From assembly GCA_027047745.1 (NCBI GenBank), contig JALTUB010000068.1:1-52351 (forward strand): DNA of 52,351 nt, written 5' to 3'. Both the position numbers and the translations under genes were made by a program. This DNA comes from Sulfurimonas sp. (lineage in GTDB: Bacteria; Campylobacterota; Campylobacteria; Campylobacterales; Sulfurimonadaceae). This document shows, one piece after another, positions 39,806 through 48,209 of this stretch; position 1 is the first letter of the stretch; every line of letters begins with the position of its first letter. The notes beneath the pieces are model-generated. The model did not search any database. It was given only the letters and a program-made list of their open reading frames with translations, and was not told where the DNA came from.

Positions 39806-39881
39806 TGGTGGCCAATCTCGGAATCGAACCAAGGACACACTGATTTTCAGTCAGTTGCTCTACCGACTGAGCTAATTGGCC
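39806..39881 (-). tRNA. tRNA-Phe (GAA), copy 1
   Basis: The minus strand reads GGCCAATTAGCTCAGTCGGT at its 5' end (39881) and GGTTCGATTCCGAGATTGGC plus CACCA at its 3' end. The anticodon loop ACTGAAAATC holds GAA. It has 76 nt including encoded CCA and pairs fully in the acceptor stem (GGCCAAT/ATTGGCC). Confidence 0.97.
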
Positions 39882-39916
39882 ACGGTAAATGTTGTAATAT
39901 AAAAATCTTTAAAAGG

Positions 39917-39992
39917 TGGTGGCCAATCTCGGAATCGAACCAAGGACACACTGATTTTCAGTCAGTTGCTCTACCGACTGAGCTAATTGGCC
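39917..39992 (-). tRNA. tRNA-Phe (GAA), copy 2
   Basis: This is an exact copy of the neighbouring tRNA-Phe over all 76 nt, 35 bp upstream on the same strand. A -10 box GCTATAAT (complement of 40010-40015) precedes it, so both copies are probably one transcript. Confidence 0.97.
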
Positions 39993-40009
39993 ATCTTTTA
40001 AAGAGCGAA

Positions 40010-40015
40010 ATTATA
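40010..40015 (-). promoter_or_regulatory. Predicted promoter of the tRNA-Phe pair
   Basis: ACAAGCTATAATTTCGC on the minus strand is a consensus -10 in the GCTATAAT context, 18 bp before the first tRNA base, a typical distance for a tRNA leader. Confidence 0.65.
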
Positions 40016-40094
40016 GCTTGTATGTACTGAAAGTTAGCTTATGGCACTTATTTTAATGGAATCGACCAATTATTGTAGTATGCTGTCTCAAACA

Positions 40095-41156
40095 TTATCT
40101 TATTTTTAAACTGATAAGTGCAATAATATTTGAGAGAACAGCAATAATCCAAAATCTTACAATAATTTTGTTTTCAGCCCACTGTTTCATCTCAAAATGA
40201 TGGTGGATTGGTGCCATTAAAAAGACTCTTTTTTTACGAAGTTTATAACTTCCAACTTGTAAGATTACAGAGAGTGTTTCTATAACAAAGATAGAACCTA
40301 TAAGAAGTAGTAGGATTTCACTTTTAGATATGATTGCAAGGTAACCTAAAAATGCACCAATAGTCAACGAGCCACTATCTCCCATAAAAACTTCAGCAGG
40401 ATGGCAGTTAAACCATAAAAATCCACTCAAAGCTCCAATAAGAGCACTTGCAATAATAACTACTTCGCCTATTTGAATATTTGGCATGAGAAGATAAGAA
40501 CTTAGCTTTATATTTCCTATAATGTATATGATAATTGAAAAAGTTGAAAGTGCGACGATTGAAGGAACTGTTGCAAGTCCATCAAGCCCATCTGTTAAGT
40601 TTACTGCATTTGATGTCGCTATGATGACAAGTACCCATAAAATTATGGAAAAAATACCCATATCAAAAAGAGGTGTTTTTATAAAAGGAATATATAAATC
40701 AGTGTTAAAATCTGCAAAGAAATATAAAAAACCTGAAACAAGAAGTGCTGAAATTATTTGTAGAGCTAGTTTAGTTCTAGCTTTCAGTCCAGCCAAATTT
40801 TCGTTTTTTTTGATTTTTGCATAATCATCTTGAAAACCAATTAGTGAAAATAAAAATAGAGTTAGTAAAGCACCGAGAGCATAAAGGTTAGTAAATTTTA
40901 TAGTTAGCAGTGAGGCAAAAATTGTTGAGCCGATAAATATAATCCCACCCATGGTTGGTGTAGATACTTTTTCTTTATGTCGCTCTGGCGCCCATTTGTT
41001 TATGGGTTGTACACTTGAAGTTTTTTGTGCCCATCTTATAAACTTTGGAAGTAGGTAAAGAGTTAAAAATAAAGCGATAAAAAATGATATACCAGCTCTA
41101 ATAGTAATATATCCAAGTATGTTTATGTTAAAATATTCGTGAAGAAAATAAAGCAA
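40095..41156 (-). CDS. mraY: Phospho-N-acetylmuramoyl-pentapeptide transferase
   Basis: This 353-residue inner-membrane enzyme makes lipid I from UDP-MurNAc-pentapeptide and undecaprenyl phosphate. It has about ten membrane helices and the family motifs TPTMGGIIFIG, FQDDYAKIKKNEN (the Asp pair), NAVNLTDGLDGLA, MGDSGSLTIGAFLG and APIHHHFEMKQW. The usual partner murD is not in the window downstream, so the gene stands alone between tRNA-Phe and gpmI. Confidence 0.97.
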   Translation of the reverse strand: MLYFLHEYFNINILGYITIRAGISFFIALFLTLYLLPKFIRWAQKTSSVQPINKWAPERHKEKVSTPTMGGIIFIGSTIFASLLTIKFTNLYALGALLTLFLFSLIGFQDDYAKIKKNENLAGLKARTKLALQIISALLVSGFLYFFADFNTDLYIPFIKTPLFDMGIFSIILWVLVIIATSNAVNLTDGLDGLATVPSIVALSTFSIIIYIIGNIKLSSYLLMPNIQIGEVVIIASALIGALSGFLWFNCHPAEVFMGDSGSLTIGAFLGYLAIISKSEILLLLIGSIFVIETLSVILQVGSYKLRKKRVFLMAPIHHHFEMKQWAENKIIVRFWIIAVLSNIIALISLKIR

Positions 41157-41191
41157 TGTATATCCTATAAAATTATTAATAATAAAGTGTG

Positions 41192-41197
41192 ATTATA
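41192..41197 (-). promoter_or_regulatory. Predicted mraY promoter (-10 TATAAT)
   Basis: GATATAATCACAC on the minus strand lies 36 bp before the mraY ATG. The divergent gpmI promoter (TATACT, 41225-41230) is about 30 bp away on the plus strand. Confidence 0.5.
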
Positions 41198-41262
41198 TCA
41201 TAATGGTCATTATTAAATTTATTGTATACTTTTTGCAAATAAATATCTAGGAAGTAAAAAGT

Positions 41263-42738
41263 TTGAATAAAAAAGCAATATTAGTTATCACAGATGGTAT
41301 CGGTTACTCTGCTAAGAGAGAGTTTAATTCTTTTTATAATGCAAGTAAACCAACATACGATAAACTCTTTTTAACCGTTCCTCACTCTTTGATAGACACT
41401 TCTGGACTTAGTGTAGGTTTGCCTGAGGGGCAGATGGGAAACTCTGAAGTAGGGCATATGAGTATTGGTAGTGGCAGGGTTTTATATCAAGATCTAGTTA
41501 AAATATCTTTAGCCTTATCCGAGCATACACTTGAAAAAAATAAAGAGTTACAAAACATTTTAAATGCTTCTGATAGATTACATCTTATAGGTCTCATGAG
41601 TGATGGTGGTGTTCACTCTCATATTGATCATTTTATGGGGATTGCAGATATAGCATCAAAACAAGGAAAAGAAGTCTTTCTTCATCTTATTACTGATGGA
41701 AGAGATGTTTCTCCAACTTCTGCACAAAAATATTTGAAGATAGTAGAAGAACATTGTAGTGAAAATGTAAAAATCGCCACAATTTCTGGTCGTTTTTACT
41801 CTATGGATAGAGATAATAGATGGGAGAGAGTAGAGCGAGGTTTTGATGCTATAGTAAATGCAAAACCAAAAGCAGATTTTAACCCAGCTGGATATATTGG
41901 TCACTCTTACTCGATTGGTGAAACAGATGAGTTTATAGAACCTGTTGCATTTGATGATTATGATGGAGTAAAAGAGGGGGATAGCGTTTTGACTATCAAC
42001 TTTAGAAGTGATAGAATGAGAGAGATGGTTAGTGCTATTGGCTCTGAGGATTTTAATGGTTTTTCTACAAATCATATTAGAGTAAATCTTGCAACTATTA
42101 CAGAGTATGATAAAAGTTTTACATATCCTGTACTTTTTAAAAAAGATACACCAAAAAATACTTTAGCTGAGGTTATATCAAATGCAGGGCTAAAACAACT
42201 TCATACTGCAGAGACAGAAAAATATGCACATGTTACTTTCTTCTTAAATGGAGGGATAGATGAACCATATAGTAATGAAACTAGAGTTTTAATCCCTTCT
42301 CCTGATGTAAAAACATACGATATGCAACCTGAAATGAATTGTGAATCTGTTGGCAAAGCAGTTCTTAGTGCTATGGATGAGAATTATGACTTTATAGTGG
42401 TAAACTTTGCAAATGGAGATATGGTTGGTCATACTGGGGATTTTGAAGCTGCAAAAAAAGCTGTAAGTGCTGTAGATGAGCAACTAGGTAAGATATGGCA
42501 AAAGGCAAAAGATGAAGATTATGCTTTTGTTCTAACTTCAGATCATGGAAATTGTGAAGAGATGAAAGATGACGAGGGTAACACACTTACAAATCATACT
42601 GTAGGAAAAGTCTGGTGTTTTGTAGATGCAGATGGTGTAACTAAGGTTGAAACTGGTGGTTTGAACAATATCGCACCTACAGTTTTAAAACTAATGGGTT
42701 TAGAGATTCCATCTGAGATGGATCATAGTCTATTGTAG
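41263..42738 (+). CDS. gpmI: 2,3-bisphosphoglycerate-independent phosphoglycerate mutase
   Basis: The 491-residue Mn-dependent enzyme interconverts 3- and 2-phosphoglycerate. The catalytic serine lies in EGQMGNSEVGHMSIGSGR; LITDGRDVSP, INFRSDRMREM, ANGDMVGHTGD and TSDHGNCEEM provide metal and substrate ligands. The start is TTG (41263) after CTAGGAAGTAAAAAG. The length is slightly below the usual 510. It lies upstream of the fatty acid synthesis genes. Confidence 0.97.
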   Translation: MNKKAILVITDGIGYSAKREFNSFYNASKPTYDKLFLTVPHSLIDTSGLSVGLPEGQMGNSEVGHMSIGSGRVLYQDLVKISLALSEHTLEKNKELQNILNASDRLHLIGLMSDGGVHSHIDHFMGIADIASKQGKEVFLHLITDGRDVSPTSAQKYLKIVEEHCSENVKIATISGRFYSMDRDNRWERVERGFDAIVNAKPKADFNPAGYIGHSYSIGETDEFIEPVAFDDYDGVKEGDSVLTINFRSDRMREMVSAIGSEDFNGFSTNHIRVNLATITEYDKSFTYPVLFKKDTPKNTLAEVISNAGLKQLHTAETEKYAHVTFFLNGGIDEPYSNETRVLIPSPDVKTYDMQPEMNCESVGKAVLSAMDENYDFIVVNFANGDMVGHTGDFEAAKKAVSAVDEQLGKIWQKAKDEDYAFVLTSDHGNCEEMKDDEGNTLTNHTVGKVWCFVDADGVTKVETGGLNNIAPTVLKLMGLEIPSEMDHSLL

Positions 42739-42747
42739 AAGGCTCTC

Positions 42748-42759
42748 GCACCTAGGTGC
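42748..42759. other. Perfect 12-bp palindrome in the gpmI-fabG gap
   Basis: GCACCTAGGTGC reads the same on both strands. It lies 10 bp after the gpmI stop and 26 bp before the fabG start, and is followed by TTAAAATTTAAAA. It could be the tip of a weak terminator or a protein-binding site. Confidence 0.5.
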
Positions 42760-42785
42760 TCTTAAAATTTAAAATGGAGAAATAT

Positions 42786-43532
42786 ATGAAATTTAGTGGT
42801 AAAAATGTTTTAGTAACAGGTTCAAGTCGTGGAATTGGTGCAGAGATTGTAAAAACTTTAGCATCGTTTGGTTTGAAAGTATGGATAAACTATAGAAGTG
42901 GTGCAGTAGAGGCTGACTCTATAAAAGATGAGATTGAAGCAAATGGTGGCAGAGCAGCTGTAATCGGTTTTGATGTTAGTGATGAAGCTGCCTTTGTTGA
43001 TGCGATAAAGACTATAATAGCTAGTGATGGAGAGTTGTCTTACCTTGTTAATAATGCAGGGATAACAAATGATAAACTTGCTCTTCGTATGAAAACAGAA
43101 GATTTTATGTCTGTTATCAATGCAAATCTAACTTCTACATTTATAGGAAGTCGTGAATTTTTTAAAGCAGCAAGAAAGAAAAAGTTTGGTGCTGTTGTAA
43201 ATATCGCTTCTATAGTTGGAGAAACAGGAAATGCAGGGCAAACAAATTACACAGCTAGTAAGGGTGGTGTTATTGCCATGACAAAAAGTTTTGCCATTGA
43301 AGCTGCAACTAGTGGCATAAGATATAATAGTGTTACACCTGGATTTATCGCAACAGAAATGACAAATGTTTTAAGCGATGATGTAAAAGCTGGTATAAAT
43401 TCTAAAATTCCTATGAATAGAATGGGTGAGCCAAGAGAGATAGCAGAAGCTACTGCTTTTTTACTCTCAGACCACGCTAGTTATATAACAGGTGAGACAC
43501 TAAAAGTAAATGGTGGGATGAATATGGCATAA
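42786..43532 (+). CDS. fabG: 3-oxoacyl-[acyl-carrier-protein] reductase
   Basis: The ATG at 42786 (ATGGAGAAATAT before it) gives 248 residues. The NADPH loop is VTGSSRGIGAEIV, NNAGITNDKLALRM is the second family block, and the Ser-Tyr-Lys triad lies in NIASIVGETGNAGQTNYTAS followed by KGG. It reduces 3-oxoacyl-ACP in the elongation cycle. An earlier in-frame ATG at 42756 would cover the palindromic gap. It precedes acpP by 76 bp. Confidence 0.96.
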   Translation: MKFSGKNVLVTGSSRGIGAEIVKTLASFGLKVWINYRSGAVEADSIKDEIEANGGRAAVIGFDVSDEAAFVDAIKTIIASDGELSYLVNNAGITNDKLALRMKTEDFMSVINANLTSTFIGSREFFKAARKKKFGAVVNIASIVGETGNAGQTNYTASKGGVIAMTKSFAIEAATSGIRYNSVTPGFIATEMTNVLSDDVKAGINSKIPMNRMGEPREIAEATAFLLSDHASYITGETLKVNGGMNMA

Positions 43533-43608
43533 TTTTTTATAATTATTCAATTATTTAAGATATGTATGATATAATTTTGAGATTTTAAACTTAAACACAG
43601 GAGCTATA

Positions 43609-43836
43609 ATGGCACTAATAGATGATATTAAAGAAGTAGTTGTAGAACAGTTAAGCGTAGACGCTAATGAAGTAAAAGAAGATGCGAAGTTCGTAGAAGA
43701 TTTAGGTGCAGATAGCCTAGATGTTGTTGAATTAGTAATGGCTCTTGAAGAAAAATTTGACATCGAGATTCCAGATGATGAAGCTGAAAAGATTGCTACT
43801 GTAGCTGATGTAGTAGCTTATGTAGAGAGTAAATAA
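43609..43836 (+). CDS. acpP: Acyl carrier protein
   Basis: This small acidic protein (75 residues) has the phosphopantetheine serine in EDLGADSLDVVELVMALEE. It carries growing acyl chains. The ribosome site ACAGGAGCTATA is strong and the protein is probably abundant. A hairpin that may terminate transcription lies 21 bp after the stop. Confidence 0.98.
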   Translation: MALIDDIKEVVVEQLSVDANEVKEDAKFVEDLGADSLDVVELVMALEEKFDIEIPDDEAEKIATVADVVAYVESK

Positions 43837-43857
43837 GTCGGACATTTGTCTTAAACT

Positions 43858-43877
43858 AGACCTCTTTTTAGGGGTCT
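43858..43877 (+). terminator. Possible terminator after acpP
   Basis: AGACCTC (43858-43864) pairs with GGGGTCT (43871-43877) around TTTTTA, including one G-T pair. The tail is weak (GATAAATACTTTTT). A second hairpin, AAATACTTTT/AAAAGTATTT (43881-43890 and 43915-43924), follows in the fabF leader. Partial termination could raise acpP over fabF. Confidence 0.6.
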
Positions 43878-43946
43878 GATAAATACTTTTTATAGTTAAT
43901 AGTCGTTAATTGTTAAAAGTATTTTATATTTTATGGAGAATAACAA

Positions 43947-45167
43947 ATGAGAAGAGTAGTAGTAACTGGTATTGGAATGATAAACTCTGTTGGTAATGAT
44001 AAAGAGAGTTCTTTTAAAGCAATTTGTGATGGAGAGTGTGGGATAGACACAATTACTATCTTTGATCCAGAAAAATACAGTGTAAAGATTGCTGGTGAAG
44101 TAAAAGATTTTGATCCAACTACTGTTATGGCTCCAAAAGAGGTAAAAAAAGCAGATAGATTTATTCATCTTGGTTTAAAAGCTGCTAAAGAAGCTATGGA
44201 AGATGCCAACTTCGGTGATGCTGATATAGATTATGAAAGATTTGGAGTAAGTGCAGCTTCTGGTATTGGTGGACTTCCTGCTATTGAAAAGAACTCTGTT
44301 ATTATCGAAACTCGTGGACCTAGAAGAATAAGCCCTTTCTTTATCCCTGGTGCTTTAGTAAATATGCTAGGTGGATTTGTTTCAATAGCACATGGAACTA
44401 AGGGTCCAAACACTTCAAGCGTAACTGCTTGTGCTGCTGGAACACACTCAGTGAGTGATGCTTGTAAAACTATCATGTGTAATGGTGCAGAGAGAATGCT
44501 TGTTGTAAGTGCTGAATCTGCTATTACTGGTGCTGGTGTTGGTGGCTTTGCTGCTATGAAAGCCCTTTCAACAAGAAATGATGACCCAAAACACTCTTCT
44601 CGTCCTTTTGACGCAGACCGTGATGGTTTTGTTATGGGTGAAGGAGCTGCTGCTCTTGTACTTGAAGAGTATGAAGTGGCAGTTGCTCGTGGAGCTAGAA
44701 TCTATGGTGAAGTAGTTGGCTTTGGTGAAAGTGGTGATGCAAGTCATATCACAACACCATCTCTTGATGGTCCTCTTCGTGCTATGAAAGCTGCTTATAA
44801 AATGGCAGGTGAGCCAAAACTTGACTATGTGAATGCACATGGAACAAGTACAGCTATCAATGATAAAAATGAAACAATCGCTTTGAAAAACTTACTTGGT
44901 GGTAAAGAGAATTGTCCTCCTATGAGTTCTATTAAAGGTCAGATAGGTCACTGCCTTGGTGCTGCAGGTGGTATAGAAGCAGTAACTTGTTTGATGGCTA
45001 TGAGAGATGGTGTTATCCCTCCAACTATCAACTATGAAACTCCTGATGAAAATTGTGATTTAGATTATGTAACTGAAGGTGTTAGAAAAGCTGATTTGAA
45101 CTATGTTATGAGTAACTCTTTTGGTTTTGGTGGAACTAATGGCGTTATAATCTTCAAAAAAATCTAG
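43947..45167 (+). CDS. fabF: 3-oxoacyl-[acyl-carrier-protein] synthase II
   Basis: This 406-residue condensing enzyme extends acyl-ACP by two carbons. The active-site Cys lies in SVTACAAGTHSVSDA, and the two His in YVNAHGTSTAINDKNE and KGQIGHCLGAAGG; the end SNSFGFGGTNGVIIF is characteristic of the type II synthase. TATGGAGAATAACAA precedes the ATG. It is followed by accA after 16 bp. Confidence 0.97.
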   Translation: MRRVVVTGIGMINSVGNDKESSFKAICDGECGIDTITIFDPEKYSVKIAGEVKDFDPTTVMAPKEVKKADRFIHLGLKAAKEAMEDANFGDADIDYERFGVSAASGIGGLPAIEKNSVIIETRGPRRISPFFIPGALVNMLGGFVSIAHGTKGPNTSSVTACAAGTHSVSDACKTIMCNGAERMLVVSAESAITGAGVGGFAAMKALSTRNDDPKHSSRPFDADRDGFVMGEGAAALVLEEYEVAVARGARIYGEVVGFGESGDASHITTPSLDGPLRAMKAAYKMAGEPKLDYVNAHGTSTAINDKNETIALKNLLGGKENCPPMSSIKGQIGHCLGAAGGIEAVTCLMAMRDGVIPPTINYETPDENCDLDYVTEGVRKADLNYVMSNSFGFGGTNGVIIFKKI

Positions 45168-45183
45168 TAGATAAGGATCTGAT

Positions 45184-46134
45184 TTGGCTACTTACTTAGA
45201 CTTTGAATATAAAATCAAATTTATTCAAGAAGACATTATTTCTGCACAAGTTCGTCATGATGAGGGTGCAGTAAAAGAGTTGACTGCAAACTTAGATAAA
45301 GCAGTATCTAAAATCTACACTAATTTAACAGATTTTCAAAAGCTTCAATTGGCACGACACTTGGATCGTCCTTATTCTTTAGATTATATCAATCTTATTA
45401 TGCATGATAAATATGAGATTCATGGAGATAGACACTTTAGTGATGATGCTGCTATCCTTTGTTATATGGGATATATTGGCGATGAAAAAGTTATGGTTAT
45501 CGGTGAACAAAAGGGTCGTGGTACTAAAAATAAGATAAAGCGAAACTTTGGTATGCCTCATCCTGAAGGTTATAGAAAAGCACTTCGTGCAGCTAAAATG
45601 GCAGAAAAGTTTAACATTCCTATCGTTATGCTAGTGGATACTCCAGGTGCATATCCAGGAATTGGTGCAGAAGAGAGAAATCAAAGTGAAGCGATCGCAA
45701 GAAACCTTTTAGAATTTGCTGAACTTAAAGTTCCTACCATCTCTATAGTTATAGGTGAAGGTGGTTCTGGTGGTGCTTTAGCTATTGGTGTTGCAGATAA
45801 ATTTGCTATGATGAGATACTCTATTTTTAGTATTATTTCTCCAGAAGGGTGTGCCGCTATTTTATGGAATGACCCTAAAAAAGTTGAAACAGCAACTAAT
45901 GCTTTGAAAATTACAAGTGCTGATCTTTTAGAGTTAAAGCTTATAGATGATGTTATAAATGAGCCATTGATTGGTGCTCATCGTGATAAAGATAGTTCAG
46001 CAAAAGTTTTAAAAGAGTATATCATCAGTAACATAACTACTCTTAAAGATATGAGTTTAGATGATAGAATGAGTGCAAGGTATGCAAAACTAACTGCTCC
46101 AGGTGCTTTTTCAGAAGAAGAACTAAGTAAATAA
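45184..46134 (+). CDS. accA: Acetyl-CoA carboxylase carboxyltransferase, alpha subunit
   Basis: The 316-residue subunit pairs with AccD to transfer carboxyl from biotin to acetyl-CoA, giving malonyl-CoA. YEIHGDRHFSDDAAILCYMG, GYRKALRAAKMAEKFNIPIV, DTPGAYPGIGAEERNQSEAI and GEGGSGGALAIGVAD are the AccA blocks. The start is TTG at 45184 after AAGGATCTGAT. It ends the fabG-acpP-fabF-accA group and converges on the exonuclease gene with 2 bp between. Confidence 0.97.
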   Translation: MATYLDFEYKIKFIQEDIISAQVRHDEGAVKELTANLDKAVSKIYTNLTDFQKLQLARHLDRPYSLDYINLIMHDKYEIHGDRHFSDDAAILCYMGYIGDEKVMVIGEQKGRGTKNKIKRNFGMPHPEGYRKALRAAKMAEKFNIPIVMLVDTPGAYPGIGAEERNQSEAIARNLLEFAELKVPTISIVIGEGGSGGALAIGVADKFAMMRYSIFSIISPEGCAAILWNDPKKVETATNALKITSADLLELKLIDDVINEPLIGAHRDKDSSAKVLKEYIISNITTLKDMSLDDRMSARYAKLTAPGAFSEEELSK

Positions 46135-46136
46135 AC

Positions 46137-46940
46137 TTACTTCTTTTTCATTTCTTCTTCAAGAAATGGATCAATCTTAGGTCTTTTTAACCTTTTCCCC
46201 TCTTTAGAAAATTTTATCAAGTCCTCTACATTATTTAAACTCTCTTTACAATTTTCCAAAGACTCTAAAAAGAGACCATAAGTTGTCATGACATCACTCA
46301 TAGCTCTGTGATGTGTTGCATTTGGATTGAAGTTAAATGCCTCGTTTAGATAAGAGATAGAGTATTTATATGATACTATAGTCCTCTGTGCAAGTCCAAG
46401 AGAGCAAATACTTCTGTTAAGCAGAGGTTCAAGACCACATATTTTCATACTATCAGAGATATAGTTATAGTCAAACTTTACATCATGAGCAACAAAAATC
46501 GCATCTCCTAAAAACAGTTTAAACTCCATCAAAACACTACTTAGCTCAGGTGCATCTATAGTGTCTTGGGCAGATATACCTGTGAGTTCTACTATTATTG
46601 GATTTATCTCTTTTACAAAAACAAGTGATTCATATCTATCAATGATTTTTGAATTTTTGACCTTGATGGCTGCTATTTCTATGATTTGATGTTTTTCAAG
46701 ATTTGAGCCATTTGCCTCAATATCTACAATACAATACTCAGCATCTTCTATAGGCATAAATTTTGTGTTGAAATAGTAAAGACCTTTTTTTCTGATAATA
46801 TCTAAACCTTGAGCATAGGTTAAGGCTAAAAAAGAGTCTATACTATTGTCTATTTGTGATTTTATGAGTGGAAGAGGGAGTCCTCTAGTCGAGAGTAAAG
46901 AGATACTTTTTTTATTGAGAACAAAATTTTTACTTAGCAT
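46137..46940 (-). CDS. DEDDh 3'-5' exonuclease (DnaQ-like)
   Basis: The 267-residue protein has the DEDDh motifs: EYCIVDIEANGSNLEKHQII (Asp, Glu), VAHDVKFDYNYI (Asp) and HHRAMSDVMTTYGL (His, Asp). The first 65 residues (KKSISLLSTRGLPLPLIKSQ) are not part of the nuclease fold and are of unknown role. It may be the polymerase III proofreading subunit or a separate exonuclease; the longer N-terminus and the lack of a polymerase-contact tail leave that open. It overlaps trpF by 11 bases. Confidence 0.88.
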   Translation of the reverse strand: MLSKNFVLNKKSISLLSTRGLPLPLIKSQIDNSIDSFLALTYAQGLDIIRKKGLYYFNTKFMPIEDAEYCIVDIEANGSNLEKHQIIEIAAIKVKNSKIIDRYESLVFVKEINPIIVELTGISAQDTIDAPELSSVLMEFKLFLGDAIFVAHDVKFDYNYISDSMKICGLEPLLNRSICSLGLAQRTIVSYKYSISYLNEAFNFNPNATHHRAMSDVMTTYGLFLESLENCKESLNNVEDLIKFSKEGKRLKRPKIDPFLEEEMKKK

Positions 46941-47514
46941 TTAATATAAATTCTTTAACTTTTTTCTCATCTTTTATCCTGAGTTCTTTTTCTACGCCAC
47001 TACTTACATCAACACCATAAAATCCATACTCTTTTAAAGCATTTACATTATCAGGAGTAAGACCACCTGCAAGAATTATTTTTGAACAATCAATCTCTTT
47101 AAACCATTCAATATTTATGCGTTTACCTGAACCACCAAAGACATCACAATATGCGTCAATAAGTCTGTACTCATGAGAGTATTTTAAAATATCATCAGCT
47201 TTTTTTGCTCTGATTACTTTTATATGTGGTGTTTTAAGTGAAGCAGAAAATTCATCTGAAACTTCAAAATGAAGTTGTGCTAAAGTCGCTCCAACTTCAT
47301 GACAGGTTTTATCTATAGTTTTAGCATCTTCATTAACGAAAAGAGCAACTTTTTCTATAAAAGGAGGAAGTGAAGATATTATCTCTTTAGCTTTTTGAGG
47401 AGTTATATATCGTGGAGATTTTTCATAAAACACAAAACCAAGGGCATCTGCTCCTGTGTTTATAGCTATCATTGCATCTTTATAGCTAGTTATACCACAA
47501 ATTTTTATTCTCAT
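46930..47514 (-). CDS. trpF: Phosphoribosylanthranilate isomerase
   Basis: The 194-residue TIM barrel performs step 3 of tryptophan synthesis. The catalytic Cys is in MRIKICGITSYKDAMIA and the Asp in DAYCDVFGGSGKRINIEWF; ILAGGLTPDNV and GVDVSSGVEKE bind the phosphate. It is separated from other trp genes and is coupled to rpe (one-base overlap) and the exonuclease. Confidence 0.96.
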   Translation of the reverse strand: MRIKICGITSYKDAMIAINTGADALGFVFYEKSPRYITPQKAKEIISSLPPFIEKVALFVNEDAKTIDKTCHEVGATLAQLHFEVSDEFSASLKTPHIKVIRAKKADDILKYSHEYRLIDAYCDVFGGSGKRINIEWFKEIDCSKIILAGGLTPDNVNALKEYGFYGVDVSSGVEKELRIKDEKKVKEFILNAK

Positions 47515-48158
47515 TAGATTTGTAAGCTTTTTATAGCTTTTTGTCTATCTTCATGTTTAAAAACATAACTACCAGCAACAACAACATCTACTCCGACTTC
47601 TTTAAGAGCATGTATATTTTTATCACTTACGCCACCATCTACTTCTATTAGGCAGTTTGGATTTATCTCATTTCTCATGTCATTAAGTCTTTTTGCTTTT
47701 GGTATCACAGAGTCTATAAAAGTTTGCCCACCAAATCCAGGGTTTACACTCATAAGCAAAACCATATCAAGATCTTTTAGTAAAAACTCAACACTCTCGG
47801 GTGGAGTATGAGGATTTAAAACTATGGCAGGTTTTATGCCAAGGGAGCGAATCTTTTGTATAAGTCTATGAGGATGCTTCTCCTCTTCTATATGAAAAGA
47901 TATATATTCTGGTTTGAGTGGAGCAAAAAGTTCAACAAAAAACGAATTGTTTTCTACCATAAGGTGAATATCAAGAGGTTTTGTAGCAACTTTTGCTATG
48001 GCTGATACAACAACAGGTCCTATTGTTAGATTTGGTACAAAATGCCCATCCATCACATCTACATGAACAAAATCACACTCGGCATCACATATCTCTTCTA
48101 CATCTCTGGCAAGGTTTCCAAAGTCAGCCGATAAGACACTAGGAGCTACTTTTATCAT
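47514..48158 (-). CDS. rpe: Ribulose-phosphate 3-epimerase
   Basis: The 214-residue TIM-barrel epimerase interconverts ribulose 5-phosphate and xylulose 5-phosphate. VAPSVLSADFGNLARDV, FVHVDVMDGHFVPNLTIGP, DIHLMVENN, VLLMSVNPGFGGQTFI and EVDGGVSDKNI are the full set of family motifs, including the catalytic Asp pair and metal His. It is first in the rpe-trpF-exonuclease group. Confidence 0.97.
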   Translation of the reverse strand: MIKVAPSVLSADFGNLARDVEEICDAECDFVHVDVMDGHFVPNLTIGPVVVSAIAKVATKPLDIHLMVENNSFFVELFAPLKPEYISFHIEEEKHPHRLIQKIRSLGIKPAIVLNPHTPPESVEFLLKDLDMVLLMSVNPGFGGQTFIDSVIPKAKRLNDMRNEINPNCLIEVDGGVSDKNIHALKEVGVDVVVAGSYVFKHEDRQKAIKSLQI

Positions 48159-48209
48159 TATATTTCCTCATTTTTAATATGCGAATTATATCAAAAAAAT
48201 ATTAAGTGC

